Below the pieces are notes generated by a model. It saw only the letters and a program-made list of their open reading frames with translations. It ran no database searches and was not told where the DNA came from. From Alphaproteobacteria bacterium (GTDB taxonomy: Bacteria > Pseudomonadota > Alphaproteobacteria > SHVR01), in contig SHVR01000015.1 of the NCBI GenBank assembly GCA_009694185.1, forward strand, positions 1 through 49,796: a DNA stretch of 49,796 bases, read 5' to 3'. Positions 15,849 through 23,778 of the stretch are shown here, in pieces (position 1 is the stretch's first letter; each line of letters starts with the position of its first letter). A program made the translations under genes and the position numbers.

Positions 15849-16646
15849 GTGCACGCGTTCCGACGGATCGGTACCAGGGTCGGCCGGCTGCTACTCGCCG
15901 CGCATGGCTGGCTGGTGATCGGCTTCCTGTTGCTGCCGGTCGCGGCCGTGGTGCCGATGTCCTTCAATGATCTCGGCGTGTTTGAATTGATCCCGACAAA
16001 TCCTTCGTTGGCGCAATACCGCAAGCTGTTCGAGAGCCCCGACTGGATGGAGGTCATGTGGCGCTCGATGCGGATCGCGGTCCTGGTCACGATGGCCGCC
16101 ACGACGCTGGGGATATTGGCCGCCTCGGCGGTGGCGCGGCTGTCGCCCCGGTTGCGGGCGGCGACCGAGGCGGTGTTCCTGGCGCCCCAGATCGTGCCCT
16201 CGGTGGTGATTGCGGCATCGGCCTATTTTCTTTTCGCGCGGTTCGGCCTGGTCGGCACGATGACCGGGATCGTCATCATGCATACCGTCATCGCGGTGCC
16301 GTTCGTCGTGATCTTGATGGGCAGCCGCCTGCAATCCCTTTCGCCGGATATGGCGCAAGCCTCGGCCAGTCTCGGCGCCGGTCCGCTCCGAACCTTCCTC
16401 AGGGTGATTGTGCCCCAGGTCGGCACGGCGATCGCGGGCAGCGCGTTGCTGGCCTTCCACGCCTCGTTCGACGAGGTCGTGCTGTCGCTTTTCCTCAGCG
16501 GTGCCCGCAACAAGACGCTGCCGGTTAAATTGTGGGATGCGATCCTGTTCGAGGTCTCGCCAATTCTGCCCGCGATCTCGACGGTGGTCATGCTGATCCC
16601 GCTGGCGGCCGTCCTGCCGCTGCTCGTCCTGCGCGCTCGGCGCTGA
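15849..16646 (+). CDS. ABC transporter permease (PotC-like)
   Basis: A 265-residue integral membrane protein with a GTG start three bases after the preceding permease stop. It has about six hydrophobic segments, the first near 21-40, and the EAA-type coupling loop ASASLGAGPLRTFLRVIVPQ. With the upstream permease it should form the channel of the importer. It is the last gene of the operon; beyond its stop lies a decayed toxin gene. Confidence 0.92.
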   Translation: MHAFRRIGTRVGRLLLAAHGWLVIGFLLLPVAAVVPMSFNDLGVFELIPTNPSLAQYRKLFESPDWMEVMWRSMRIAVLVTMAATTLGILAASAVARLSPRLRAATEAVFLAPQIVPSVVIAASAYFLFARFGLVGTMTGIVIMHTVIAVPFVVILMGSRLQSLSPDMAQASASLGAGPLRTFLRVIVPQVGTAIAGSALLAFHASFDEVVLSLFLSGARNKTLPVKLWDAILFEVSPILPAISTVVMLIPLAAVLPLLVLRARR

Positions 16647-16732
16647 CGGGCGGCGAACGGAAGCGGGTCTTACACCAACCGCCTCGCCTTATCGGAGTCG
16701 TGATTTTTCCGAGGGCGCCGGCGCACCCGGCG

Positions 16733-16991
16733 ATGATCTATCCCGACATTTCGGTCGCCCTGGCCCACCTCCTGGCCGAGGATCACCTGCCCGATCCGGC
16801 GCTCTGGCGGGAAACACTGGTCGCCAGCCGATTGCTCGAATACGAACTCTGGACCCGCCTGCACGGCAGAGGGCTCGGCACGAGCCACGGCGATGCGGCG
16901 CGGCCGCGGCCAGGCGATCCGGCTCGCGACATATGACGAGCGGATGGCGACCGCGGCGCGCGCGCTCGAGATTCCGCTCGCCCCGTTATGA
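16733..16991 (+). pseudogene. vapC-like PIN-domain toxin remnant with internal deletion
   Basis: The first part reads MIYPDISVALAHLLAEDHLP and then LVASRLLEYELWTRLHGRGL, the typical N-terminal half of a VapC PIN-domain ribonuclease including the first catalytic Asp. The frame then stops at 16936. In the +1 frame (about 16915-16991) the usual C-terminal tail follows: RLATYDERMATAARALEIPL and a stop. The central segment carrying the other acidic metal ligands is missing, so about 85 codons remain of an expected 130. No antitoxin gene is recognisable in the 86 bases upstream. The call rests on family knowledge of both ends matching in order. Confidence 0.75.
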
Positions 16992-16997
16992 CCACGC

Positions 16998-17980
16998 TCA
17001 CTCGATCAACTCGTCGGCGCGCACGAAAATGGATTCCGGGATGTTAATGCCGAGCGCCTTGGCGGTCTTCATGTTGACGAAGAGTTCGAATTTCGTGGGC
17101 TGCTGCACTGGCAAATCGCCCGGCTTGGCACCTTTGAGGATGCGGTCGACATAGCTGGCCGCGCGCCGGTAGATGTCGTCAATATCGGCGCCATAGGAAA
17201 TCAATCCACCGGCGCGTACCCGCGCCGAGAAGGGATAGGCGACCGGCAGGCGGAGTTTCAAGGCGAGTTCCAGCACACGCGCATGCTCGACAGAGAAGAT
17301 GGCCTCGGCCGTCGTCAGCAGGGCCTGGGCGCCGGTTTCAGCCGCCCGGTCATAGGCCGCCGGAATGTCGGCGGGGCGGCGCGCACCTCGTGGACCGCCA
17401 GCGTAATCTTCAACTGGCGCGCCGCATCCTCGAGCGCCTTGATTTGCAGCGCCGCGATCGGGTCGGCCAGAAAGGAGAGCACCAGCACCTTGGATAGTCC
17501 CGGCACCAGCTCGCTCAGCAGTTCGAGGCGTTTGGCGGCCAAATCCGGCCCGAGGTACGACATGCCGGTGACGTTCGCGCCCGGACGCGCCAGGCTCGCG
17601 ACCAGGCCCGTTCCCACCGGATCGGCGAGGCTCAGCATGACGATCGGCACGGTCTGGGTCGCGGCCTTCGCCGCCTGGGTCGCCGGGGTGGTGGATGCGA
17701 CGATGATATCGGTATTGCGGCTGAGGCACTCGGCGGCGAGGGCGGGAAACCGGCTGCCGTCGCCCTCGGCCGACATCCAGTCGATGACGATGGTCCGGCC
17801 GTCGACATAGCCCAGGTTTTGCAAGGGCACGAAAAACGCGGCGAACCTCCCGGTGCGCGACTCGGGCGGATCGAAGGTGAGAAAGCAGAGCCGGGGCAAC
17901 TTCGGCGCCGATTGGCCGGCGGCGGCGAGCGGCACCATGGCCGCCGCGACGATGCAGAGAACGAGTGCCAGCCGTTTCAT
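16998..17980 (-). pseudogene. Frameshifted ABC transporter substrate-binding protein gene (PF04392-like)
   Basis: The 5' part (17980 down to about 17380) encodes a signal peptide (MKRLALVLCIVAAAMVPLAA) and the N-terminal lobe of the ABC-substrate-binding family often labelled Trp/Tyr transport, with GYVDGRTIVIDW and NVTGMSYLGPDLAAKRLELL. The frame then runs to a stop at 17315. The C-terminal lobe continues in another frame from IPAAYDRAAETGAQALLTTA to FVRADELIE at 16998. A one-base gain (or two-base loss) in the GC run near 17373-17380 explains the break. Two other details suggest true decay: the neighbour is a broken vapC, and the gene lacks the permease and ATPase partners. A sequencing error in the G/C run cannot be excluded. 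Confidence 0.8.
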
Positions 17981-18000
17981 TCAATCACCTCGTCGGCGCG
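17978..18000. repeat. Direct repeat of the gene's own 3' end: tail of a lost upstream paralogue
   Basis: Bases 17978-18000 match 16999-17021 at 20 of 23 positions. On the minus strand both encode the last residues RADE(V/L)IE plus stop. The upstream copy ends in ATGA, its TGA overlapping the ATG of the frameshifted gene, as in tandem arrays of this binding-protein family. Only this tail of the upstream paralogue is recognisable. Confidence 0.65.
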
Positions 18001-18069
18001 GTCAAGCGCGAGGGTTGGTCCTTGCGCTTCCCTACCCCGCGCATCCTGCATCGAAGGCGCCCCTCTGTC

Positions 18070-18085
18070 TGTGAACTCGTTCACA
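18070..18085. promoter_or_regulatory. CRP/FNR-family-like palindromic operator
   Basis: TGTGA-N6-TCACA is present without mismatch, and the inner bases extend the symmetry to TGTGAAC-TC-GTTCACA. The site lies about 90 bases upstream of the frameshifted binding-protein gene (minus strand) and beyond the stop of the PhyH gene. It may be a leftover operator of the decayed transport locus. Confidence 0.45.
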
Positions 18086-18154
18086 CAGCCGCCAAAAAAT
18101 GGCGCGCGCGCCGATTGTTCATTGCCGAGCCCATCGTTCAGCGAGAGCGGCCCT

Positions 18155-18988
18155 CTACTCGGCCGCAGGACGCCCGCCGCCACGGAACAGCACGCCCTCG
18201 GACATGGCGATGACCCGCCGGTGCAGCGCCAAGGCATCGGGGTGCATGTCGGCCTGGGGCCGGGGCTCCAGCTCGAAATGGCCATGGCTGTCGCGACCGC
18301 GTACCAGGGTGGCGCTGTCGGGCAGGCCCGTGCTCTGGCTCACATGCGCCGCGATATAGCGTATCGCCACGCCGATGCGCCGGTCGGCCGAGCCATTGGG
18401 CGGCGAGGCATGCGCCATGCGCACATGATGCAGCGACATCTCGCCGGGCCTGAGCGCCACGTCCACGGCCTGTCTTTCGTCGACCGCGACGGCGATCTCC
18501 TGGCCGCGCGAGAGCAGGTTTTTCGGCTCGAAGGTATCCTTGTGCGGCGCCTGGGGCGCAAGATGGCTTCCGGGCAGCATGCGCATGCAGCCATTGGCCA
18601 CGGTCGCCGGCGTGAGCGCCACCCAGGCGGTCGCCACATCGAGCGAACTCAGGCCCCAATATGTGGAGTCCTGATGCCAGGAGACATAGGTGCCGTCGCC
18701 CGGCCCCTTGATGAAGAAGCTCGTCTGCCAGCACAGCAGGTCGGGACCGAGCAGGTCTTCGACCGCGTCGAGAATCCGCGGATGCCGCACCAGATCGCCG
18801 AACCAGGTGAGCAGCAGATGCAGCTTGCGCCGCAAGGGCGGTGGCACGGTGCCGCCCTGGCTCGCCTCGAAGGCTTCGTAGCGCCGGCGCAAGTCCGCCG
18901 CCTCGCCGGTCGAGAGTACGGGCACCGGGAAATGGAAGCCCGATTCCTGATATTGTCGGATCGCCGGCTCGGAGAGAAGTTTGGGCAT
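18155..18988 (-). CDS. Phytanoyl-CoA dioxygenase (PhyH) family protein
   Basis: A 277-residue Fe(II)/2-oxoglutarate oxygenase. The iron-binding facial triad is visible as His105-x-Asp107 in SWHQDSTYWG and a distal His193 in MAHASPPNGS; an Arg at about 203-204 (DRRIGVAIRY) fits binding of the 2-oxoglutarate carboxylate. LPGSHL near 138-143 is typical of PhyH. Bacterial members hydroxylate small metabolites, amino-acid derivatives or ectoine-like compounds, and this one cannot be assigned. The start at 18988 gives a normal family length; a much longer open frame upstream is antisense to the nucleoside hydrolase gene and is not used. The two genes are divergent with 69 bases between them. Confidence 0.9.
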   Translation of the reverse strand: MPKLLSEPAIRQYQESGFHFPVPVLSTGEAADLRRRYEAFEASQGGTVPPPLRRKLHLLLTWFGDLVRHPRILDAVEDLLGPDLLCWQTSFFIKGPGDGTYVSWHQDSTYWGLSSLDVATAWVALTPATVANGCMRMLPGSHLAPQAPHKDTFEPKNLLSRGQEIAVAVDERQAVDVALRPGEMSLHHVRMAHASPPNGSADRRIGVAIRYIAAHVSQSTGLPDSATLVRGRDSHGHFELEPRPQADMHPDALALHRRVIAMSEGVLFRGGGRPAAE

Positions 18989-19057
18989 GGGGCAAGTCCC
19001 ACCAGCTTCGGTTAAACGGCATGGCGAGCTTATCGGGCGGGCGAACGGGATACCAGA

Positions 19058-19981
19058 ATGGCGATACCCCTCATCATCGACTGCGACCCCGGCCGCGACG
19101 ATGCCATTGCGCTGTTGTTGGCGCTCGCCTCGCCGGATGCGTTCGAGATGATCGCCGTCACCACGGTCTCGGGCAATGTGCCGCTGGCACTCAGCCATGA
19201 GAATGCCCGCCGGCTGCTGGCCGCGGGCGGTCGCGCCGACGTGCCGGTCCATGCCGGCGCCGCGGCGCCGTTGGCGAGAGCGCCCGTGCATGCAACCCAT
19301 GTGCATGGCGAAACCGGGCTTGCCGGCGCCGAACTGCCGCCCTCGCCGGCACCCCCCACCGCACAAGACGCGGCCGGCTTCCTCGTCGAAACCCTGGCGG
19401 CGCGGCCGGCCGGAAGTGTCACCATCGCGGCCCTCGGCCCCTTGACCAATCTTGCCATCGCCATCGCCCGGGCGCCCGACACCATGGGCCGCCTGGGGCG
19501 CCTGGTGCTGATGGGGGGTGCCATCGGCCCCGGCAATGTGACGCCCGCCGCCGAGTTCAACATCCATGCCGACCCCGATGCGGCGGCGCGCGTGTTCGCC
19601 GCTGGCTTCGCCCTCACCATGATCCCGCTCGATCTCACCCATCGGCTCCGGGTAACGCCAGCCCGTATCGCGGCCATCGCGGCGACAGGGCGCCCGATGG
19701 CGCGGATCGCGGCCGGAATTCTGGCGGCGGGCCGGGTCGCCCGCCCGGAGCCGCCGGGCGAGCCCTTGCACGATCCGGCGGTGATCGCCTGGCTCATTCG
19801 CCCACAACTGATGCGCGGCCGACGTTGCCATGTCGCCGTCGAGACCGCCGACACCGCGTCCCTCGGGCGGACCATCGTCGACTGGTCGGGGGTACGCCTG
19901 CCGCCCAACGCCATGGTGCTCGACCGGGCCGACGCGGATGGTTTCTTCGCCCTACTGACCGAGCGGTTGGGGCGGTCCTGA
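19058..19981 (+). CDS. Inosine-uridine preferring nucleoside hydrolase family protein
   Basis: A 307-residue nucleoside hydrolase (N-ribohydrolase). The calcium-binding DPGxDD motif appears at residues 10-15 (CDPGRDDAIALLLAL), and LVLMGGAIGPGNVTPAAEFN with the following IHADPDAA matches the second family signature. The C-terminal HDPAVIAWL supplies the expected His/Asp pair. It hydrolyses the N-glycosidic bond of ribonucleosides in salvage; base preference cannot be deduced. There is no strong Shine-Dalgarno sequence. Its last 30 bases overlap the 3' end of the convergent glycosyltransferase gene. Confidence 0.92.
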   Translation: MAIPLIIDCDPGRDDAIALLLALASPDAFEMIAVTTVSGNVPLALSHENARRLLAAGGRADVPVHAGAAAPLARAPVHATHVHGETGLAGAELPPSPAPPTAQDAAGFLVETLAARPAGSVTIAALGPLTNLAIAIARAPDTMGRLGRLVLMGGAIGPGNVTPAAEFNIHADPDAAARVFAAGFALTMIPLDLTHRLRVTPARIAAIAATGRPMARIAAGILAAGRVARPEPPGEPLHDPAVIAWLIRPQLMRGRRCHVAVETADTASLGRTIVDWSGVRLPPNAMVLDRADADGFFALLTERLGRS

Positions 19982-21145
19982 ACGCGGCACCTCGGCGAAG
20001 GTTCGCTCGTAGACCGCAATGGTCTGGCGGGCAAGATGGCCGGCGGAGAACTGGCTTTCGGCGAGTTGGCGCGCCGCCAGGCCGAAGCGTTGGCGCAAGT
20101 CCGCGTCGCCCGCGAGGCGCCGGAGAGCCGCCGCCAGCGCCGCCGGGTCGCCGGGCGGCACCAGAATGCCGTTCCGCTCCGCCTCGACGATTTCGCGGCA
20201 GCCCGGAATGTCGCTCGCGACCAGCGGCCGGCCCGAGGCCGCCGCCTCGATCAGGCTGTTGGGCGTGCCCTCGCCGCCCAGCGACGGCAGCAGCGCAATG
20301 TCGCTCTCGGCCCACACACCGGGCACATCCTCGCTCGGGCCGGTCCAGTCGATGGCCGGGTGCCGGCTCCAGGTTTCGAGCTCCGACGTGGCGAGAGACG
20401 TCGGATTGCCCGGATCGGGTGCTCCCACCAGGCGGAGGCGGATCGCCACCCCCGCCCCGTGCAGCCGCTCGATGGCCGATACAGCCGTGGCGATGCCCTT
20501 CATCTCGATCATGCGGGCAACGATGGCGACGGTGACGGGCCGGGGTGCGGCCGGGCGCGGCACCGGCCGGAACAGCTCGAGGTCGACGCCGGCGCCGCGC
20601 ACCACGCTGGCGCGCGTCCCGTCGATGACAGGGCCAAGGCGGGCCGGATCGTCCGGGTTCTGGAAGATGAGCTGAATACCGGGCCGCCGGGAAAGCCGCC
20701 CGAGGGCGGCCCGTACGAGGAGACGGATGCAGGGTGCGGCCCATGTCCGGCTCGTAAAGGCGAACCCGAGCCCGGTGACGGTGGCGACCTGGCGCGGCAC
20801 GCGGGCGAGCCTGGCCGCGAATCCACCCAGCACGATCGGCTGCAAGGCGATGAGCTGCACCAGGTCCGGCCGCTCGCGCCGGAAGAGGCGGTGGAGCTCG
20901 ACGATCGCGCGGAGGTTCGCGAGCGGACCGAAGGTGCCGCGGCGCATGGCAAGCGGGTGCAGGCGGAAGCCCGCCGCCTCGATACGCTCGGCGTGATGGG
21001 CGACCCGTGTCGCCACGGCGACCTCGAAGCCGGCGGTACGAGCGGCGGCGGCGAGCGCCCGGTAATGCTGCCAGAAGAACCAGTCTTCGGTCACGACGAA
21101 GAGCAGCCGCCGCGCGGAAAGAGCGGGCGCCACGTCAGCCGTCAT
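19952..21145 (-). CDS. Glycosyltransferase family 4 protein
   Basis: A 397-residue GT-B glycosyltransferase. The N-terminal domain carries VVTEDWFFWQHYRALAAAAR and an RRERPDLVQLIALQP segment seen in WbpH/PglA-like GT4 enzymes. The C-terminal nucleotide-sugar domain has VAIVARMIEMKGI, LLPSLGGEGTPNSLIEAAAS with the catalytic E-x7-E spacing, and ASDIPGCREIVE. It should add a sugar to a lipid-linked glycan on the cytoplasmic face. The ATG at 21145 overlaps the stop of the preceding GT2 gene (TGATG), so translation is coupled. It is the last gene of the glycan cluster and overlaps the convergent nucleoside hydrolase gene by 30 bases. Confidence 0.9.
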   Translation of the reverse strand: MTADVAPALSARRLLFVVTEDWFFWQHYRALAAAARTAGFEVAVATRVAHHAERIEAAGFRLHPLAMRRGTFGPLANLRAIVELHRLFRRERPDLVQLIALQPIVLGGFAARLARVPRQVATVTGLGFAFTSRTWAAPCIRLLVRAALGRLSRRPGIQLIFQNPDDPARLGPVIDGTRASVVRGAGVDLELFRPVPRPAAPRPVTVAIVARMIEMKGIATAVSAIERLHGAGVAIRLRLVGAPDPGNPTSLATSELETWSRHPAIDWTGPSEDVPGVWAESDIALLPSLGGEGTPNSLIEAAASGRPLVASDIPGCREIVEAERNGILVPPGDPAALAAALRRLAGDADLRQRFGLAARQLAESQFSAGHLARQTIAVYERTFAEVPRSGPPQPLGQ

Positions 21146-22071
21146 CAGATACGGCCCATCAAATAGAGCAGCCGAAATGCCCAATCATCCAGCGCGGCCT
21201 GGCGGTAGACCAGCCCGGCGCTGGCAAATCTGAGGCGATCGACCAGGTGGCCGCGACTATCGAGGAAAGCGTCGAGCATGGCGCGCTCGGCCGCCGCGAG
21301 ATACGGCCCATGGATCCGCCGGAACGCCTCGCCTTGGCGCGCGAGGGCGTCGCCGCTGCCTCCGCCAAGCTGGCGGCGGACCTTGCCCATCAGGCGGGCG
21401 AGCGGGGAGGCGCCCACGCCGATGGCGTTCTCCCCGTGCTGGCGATAGAGGATCGCCGGCTCCGGGTCGTAAACAATCCGGCCAAAAGCGGCCACCACCA
21501 GATAGCACCACCAGTCATGGGCGATTGCCGCCTCGGGCCAGCCGCGCCGTAAGAGCCGTAGCGCCGCCCGGTTGAGCAGCATGGTGCAGCCGGTCGCGAT
21601 GTTTTCGACGAGGGCGTTGGCGAAACTCGGGCCCCGCGCCGGCAAAGGTGTCAGGCCGTGGCGGTGCAAGTCCCGGTCGACGATGGCGAGCCGGCCGCAA
21701 TAGAGCGCCGGCCGGTCCGCCGGCAGGCGGGCGAGCGCCGCCACGGCCCGCCCGAGCTTCGCCGGCAGCCAGACATCGTCCTGGTCCGCGAAGGCGACAT
21801 AGTCCGAGGCGCAATTGGCCGCATCCAGGAGCGCGAAGAAGTTGCCGTTGGCGCCGCGCCGGCCCGCCGCGCCGACCATGAGCAGGCGCGCCCCGGTTCG
21901 GCGCCCAAACGCGTCGAGGATGGGCAGGGTGCCGTCGTCCGATCCGTCGTCGCGGATCGTCACGGCCACATGGCCATGCTCCTGGCGCTCCAGGCTATCG
22001 AGCAGGGCGGGAAGAAAGCGCGCGCCATTGTAGGTCGCGAGCAGCACCTCGACTTTGGCGCCGGCTGTCAA
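21145..22071 (-). CDS. Glycosyltransferase family 2 protein
   Basis: A 308-residue GT-A glycosyltransferase beginning KVEVLLATYNGARFLPALL. The nucleotide-sugar binding Asp residues are in RDDGSDDGT and in FADQDDVWLPAKL, the DxD-type signature of rhamnosyl/galactosyl-transferase-like GT2 enzymes. There is no long membrane anchor. I take the TTG at 22071, whose last two bases overlap the TGA of the O-antigen ligase gene (TTGA), a coupling typical of this cluster; the in-frame GTG a few codons later is possible. A longer upstream open frame reads antisense-like through the ligase gene and is rejected. Confidence 0.88.
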   Translation of the reverse strand: MTAGAKVEVLLATYNGARFLPALLDSLERQEHGHVAVTIRDDGSDDGTLPILDAFGRRTGARLLMVGAAGRRGANGNFFALLDAANCASDYVAFADQDDVWLPAKLGRAVAALARLPADRPALYCGRLAIVDRDLHRHGLTPLPARGPSFANALVENIATGCTMLLNRAALRLLRRGWPEAAIAHDWWCYLVVAAFGRIVYDPEPAILYRQHGENAIGVGASPLARLMGKVRRQLGGGSGDALARQGEAFRRIHGPYLAAAERAMLDAFLDSRGHLVDRLRFASAGLVYRQAALDDWAFRLLYLMGRI

Positions 22072-23312
22072 CGCGGCCTCGCCGGCTCGCCCGCCGCCGC
22101 CAGCGCCCAGCCGAGGGCGAGCCAGAAGACGGTGCCGTTCCAGCTCGAGAAGAAGCTCATGCTGGGGCTGAACGGCCAGAGGAAGAGAACGACGCCGATG
22201 ACCGGCCCCGCCAGGTGGAGCCGCCGATCGGCGTCTTGCCACGCGCGCCCGAATGTCCGAGCCCAGAGTGCCAGCAATGCGAGAAAGCCGGCGAGGCCGA
22301 TGACGCCTGTCTCCACCAGCCATTCGAGATAGATGTGATGGGGATGGAGCTGGCAGCGTACATCGGCCGGCCCGAACGCATCGTAGGCGGCATCGGGGCA
22401 GAGAACGCGGAAATTACGCGCGCCAACGCCGATCAGCCAATGATCCTGCCACATGGCAAGCGCGGTCCGGGCGATCACGCCATAGGGGCTTGCCGGCCAA
22501 TCGCCGATCAGGGCCAGGCTACGGCCGACCAGCCGGTCGCGGAGCCCGGCATCGCCCATGAGCGCCGCCACGGCGGCGAGGCCGAAGAGCGCCACCGCGC
22601 CCAAAATCCAGGGCCGCGCCGGCCGGATCACCAGGGCCGCCATCAGGAACCCCAGCGTCAGGTGGAATAGGGGCACTCGCTCGCCCGTCAGCAACACGGT
22701 CGCCGCCACCAATAAGAGGCCCGCCAGCACCGCCAGCAGGTGCCGGGGAGTGCGTTCGGCACCCCAAACCAACAGCGGCACGGCCACCGGAAACAGCAGT
22801 TTCACGAGATAGGTGCCGGTCACCAGGTTCGCGAACGGCCCGCTCAAACGCACCGGGTCGGAGCGGGCCACACCGGTGAAGCTGGTTCCGGTCGCATATT
22901 GCGCCAGGGTGTTGACGGCGACGAAGACGATCGCGGCACCGGTCGAGAGGACCAGCCAGCGCCGCGCCGGCCCAGGCGCCAGCACCCAATGCTGGAGGGC
23001 GGCGGCGAAGACAATGAAGCGGAGCCATGGCAGGGCCCGCGACAAGGCCGCCTTGGCATCGGGTGCCGCCAGGCCAGCCGACATCATGTAGACCCAGAGA
23101 GCGAGTGCCACCACCACCCATGGCGTGGTCAACCAGGCCCAATCCCGCTCCAGAAATGCGCGGACGAGAAAGAGGAGTGCGACCGCCGCAAGCGCCGCTC
23201 CGGCCGCCCCCCGACCCACGATCAAGAGCCAGGGCACCAGGCAGACGAGACCGAGCGCCACCGGCTGTAGCCGCTGGGACCACGGCCGCCATGCCGCCCA
23301 GGTCATCGCCAC
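22068..23312 (-). CDS. O-antigen ligase family (Wzy_C/WaaL-like) membrane protein
   Basis: A 414-residue polytopic membrane protein with about ten or more hydrophobic segments. The late periplasmic loop contains HPHHIYLEWLVETGVIGLAG, the Wzy_C signature (P-H-x-x-x-L-x-x-x-V-E-x-G-x-x-G), and an earlier LTGERVPL resembles the conserved arginine region of these ligases. Such proteins join or polymerise lipid-linked glycans in the periplasm, as in LPS O-antigen attachment. The start is a GTG at 23312 or the ATG two codons later. It heads a three-gene operon with GT2 and GT4, suggesting a small surface-glycan module. Confidence 0.88.
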   Translation of the reverse strand: MAMTWAAWRPWSQRLQPVALGLVCLVPWLLIVGRGAAGAALAAVALLFLVRAFLERDWAWLTTPWVVVALALWVYMMSAGLAAPDAKAALSRALPWLRFIVFAAALQHWVLAPGPARRWLVLSTGAAIVFVAVNTLAQYATGTSFTGVARSDPVRLSGPFANLVTGTYLVKLLFPVAVPLLVWGAERTPRHLLAVLAGLLLVAATVLLTGERVPLFHLTLGFLMAALVIRPARPWILGAVALFGLAAVAALMGDAGLRDRLVGRSLALIGDWPASPYGVIARTALAMWQDHWLIGVGARNFRVLCPDAAYDAFGPADVRCQLHPHHIYLEWLVETGVIGLAGFLALLALWARTFGRAWQDADRRLHLAGPVIGVVLFLWPFSPSMSFFSSWNGTVFWLALGWALAAAGEPARPR

Positions 23313-23386
23313 GCCATCCCGCCCTTCACAGCCATGCGCGCCCGTGATAAAGACCCGCCCCTGCTATCCCTATTGCCGGAAATGAA

Positions 23387-23653
23387 ATGCCGGGCACTCG
23401 GATCGTCTCCGATGTGGCTCGGCGGTTGGGAGGGGGTGAATTCCTCATCGTCCACGTCAGCGTACGCGACAACAACGTGGACCAGGCGCTGCGGGCTCTC
23501 AAGAAGAAGATGCAGCGTGAAGGCGTGTTTCGTGAAATGAAACTGCGCCGGTCCTACGAGAAGCCGTCCGAGCGCCGGGCCCGCGAGCGGGCGGAGGCCG
23601 TGCGCCGGCACCGCAAACTCCTGCGCAAGCGCATGGAACGCGAAGGCTTCTAG
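23387..23653 (+). CDS. rpsU: 30S ribosomal protein S21 (start codon unclear)
   Basis: The segment [20 protein letters not shown] followed by [12 protein letters not shown] and a basic tail is clearly bS21, which binds the small subunit near the anti-Shine-Dalgarno end of 16S rRNA. Normal S21 starts one or two residues before the x-V-x-V-R-D-N block. Here the nearest ATG (23387) would add about 20 extra residues, [19 protein letters not shown], that do not look like S21. A TTG at 23426 adds eight or so. The family-expected start position is an ATC codon (23447), preceded at a slightly long distance by GGGAGGGGG. I report the ATG but doubt it. A terminator follows downstream. Confidence 0.85.
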   Translation: MPGTRIVSDVARRLGGGEFLIVHVSVRDNNVDQALRALKKKMQREGVFREMKLRRSYEKPSERRARERAEAVRRHRKLLRKRMEREGF

Positions 23654-23728
23654 CGTCACCACAGTGGGCCGCTCGCGCGACGCGGCGGTACCCCTTCTAT
23701 GTTTTGCGGCAACGCGCTTGCCGCGTGC

Positions 23729-23758
23729 AAGCCGCGCTCCCCAGGGGGGGCGCGGCTT
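23729..23758 (+). terminator. Intrinsic-terminator-like hairpin downstream of rpsU
   Basis: AAGCCGCGCTCCCC (23729-23742) pairs with the GGGG...GCGCGGCTT arm ending at 23758, a 13-14 bp GC-rich stem with one G-T pair and a very short loop, followed by a weak T run (TTTCGCTTT). It lies 75 bases after rpsU and 20 bases before the end of the convergent MFS gene, so it may serve both. Confidence 0.65.
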
Positions 23759-23778
23759 TCGCTTTGGGGCGGTCGCGC

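Noticed and set aside
18989..19831. Extension of the PhyH gene upstream
   Set aside because: It is antisense to the nucleoside hydrolase gene, and the family-length start at 18988 is sufficient.
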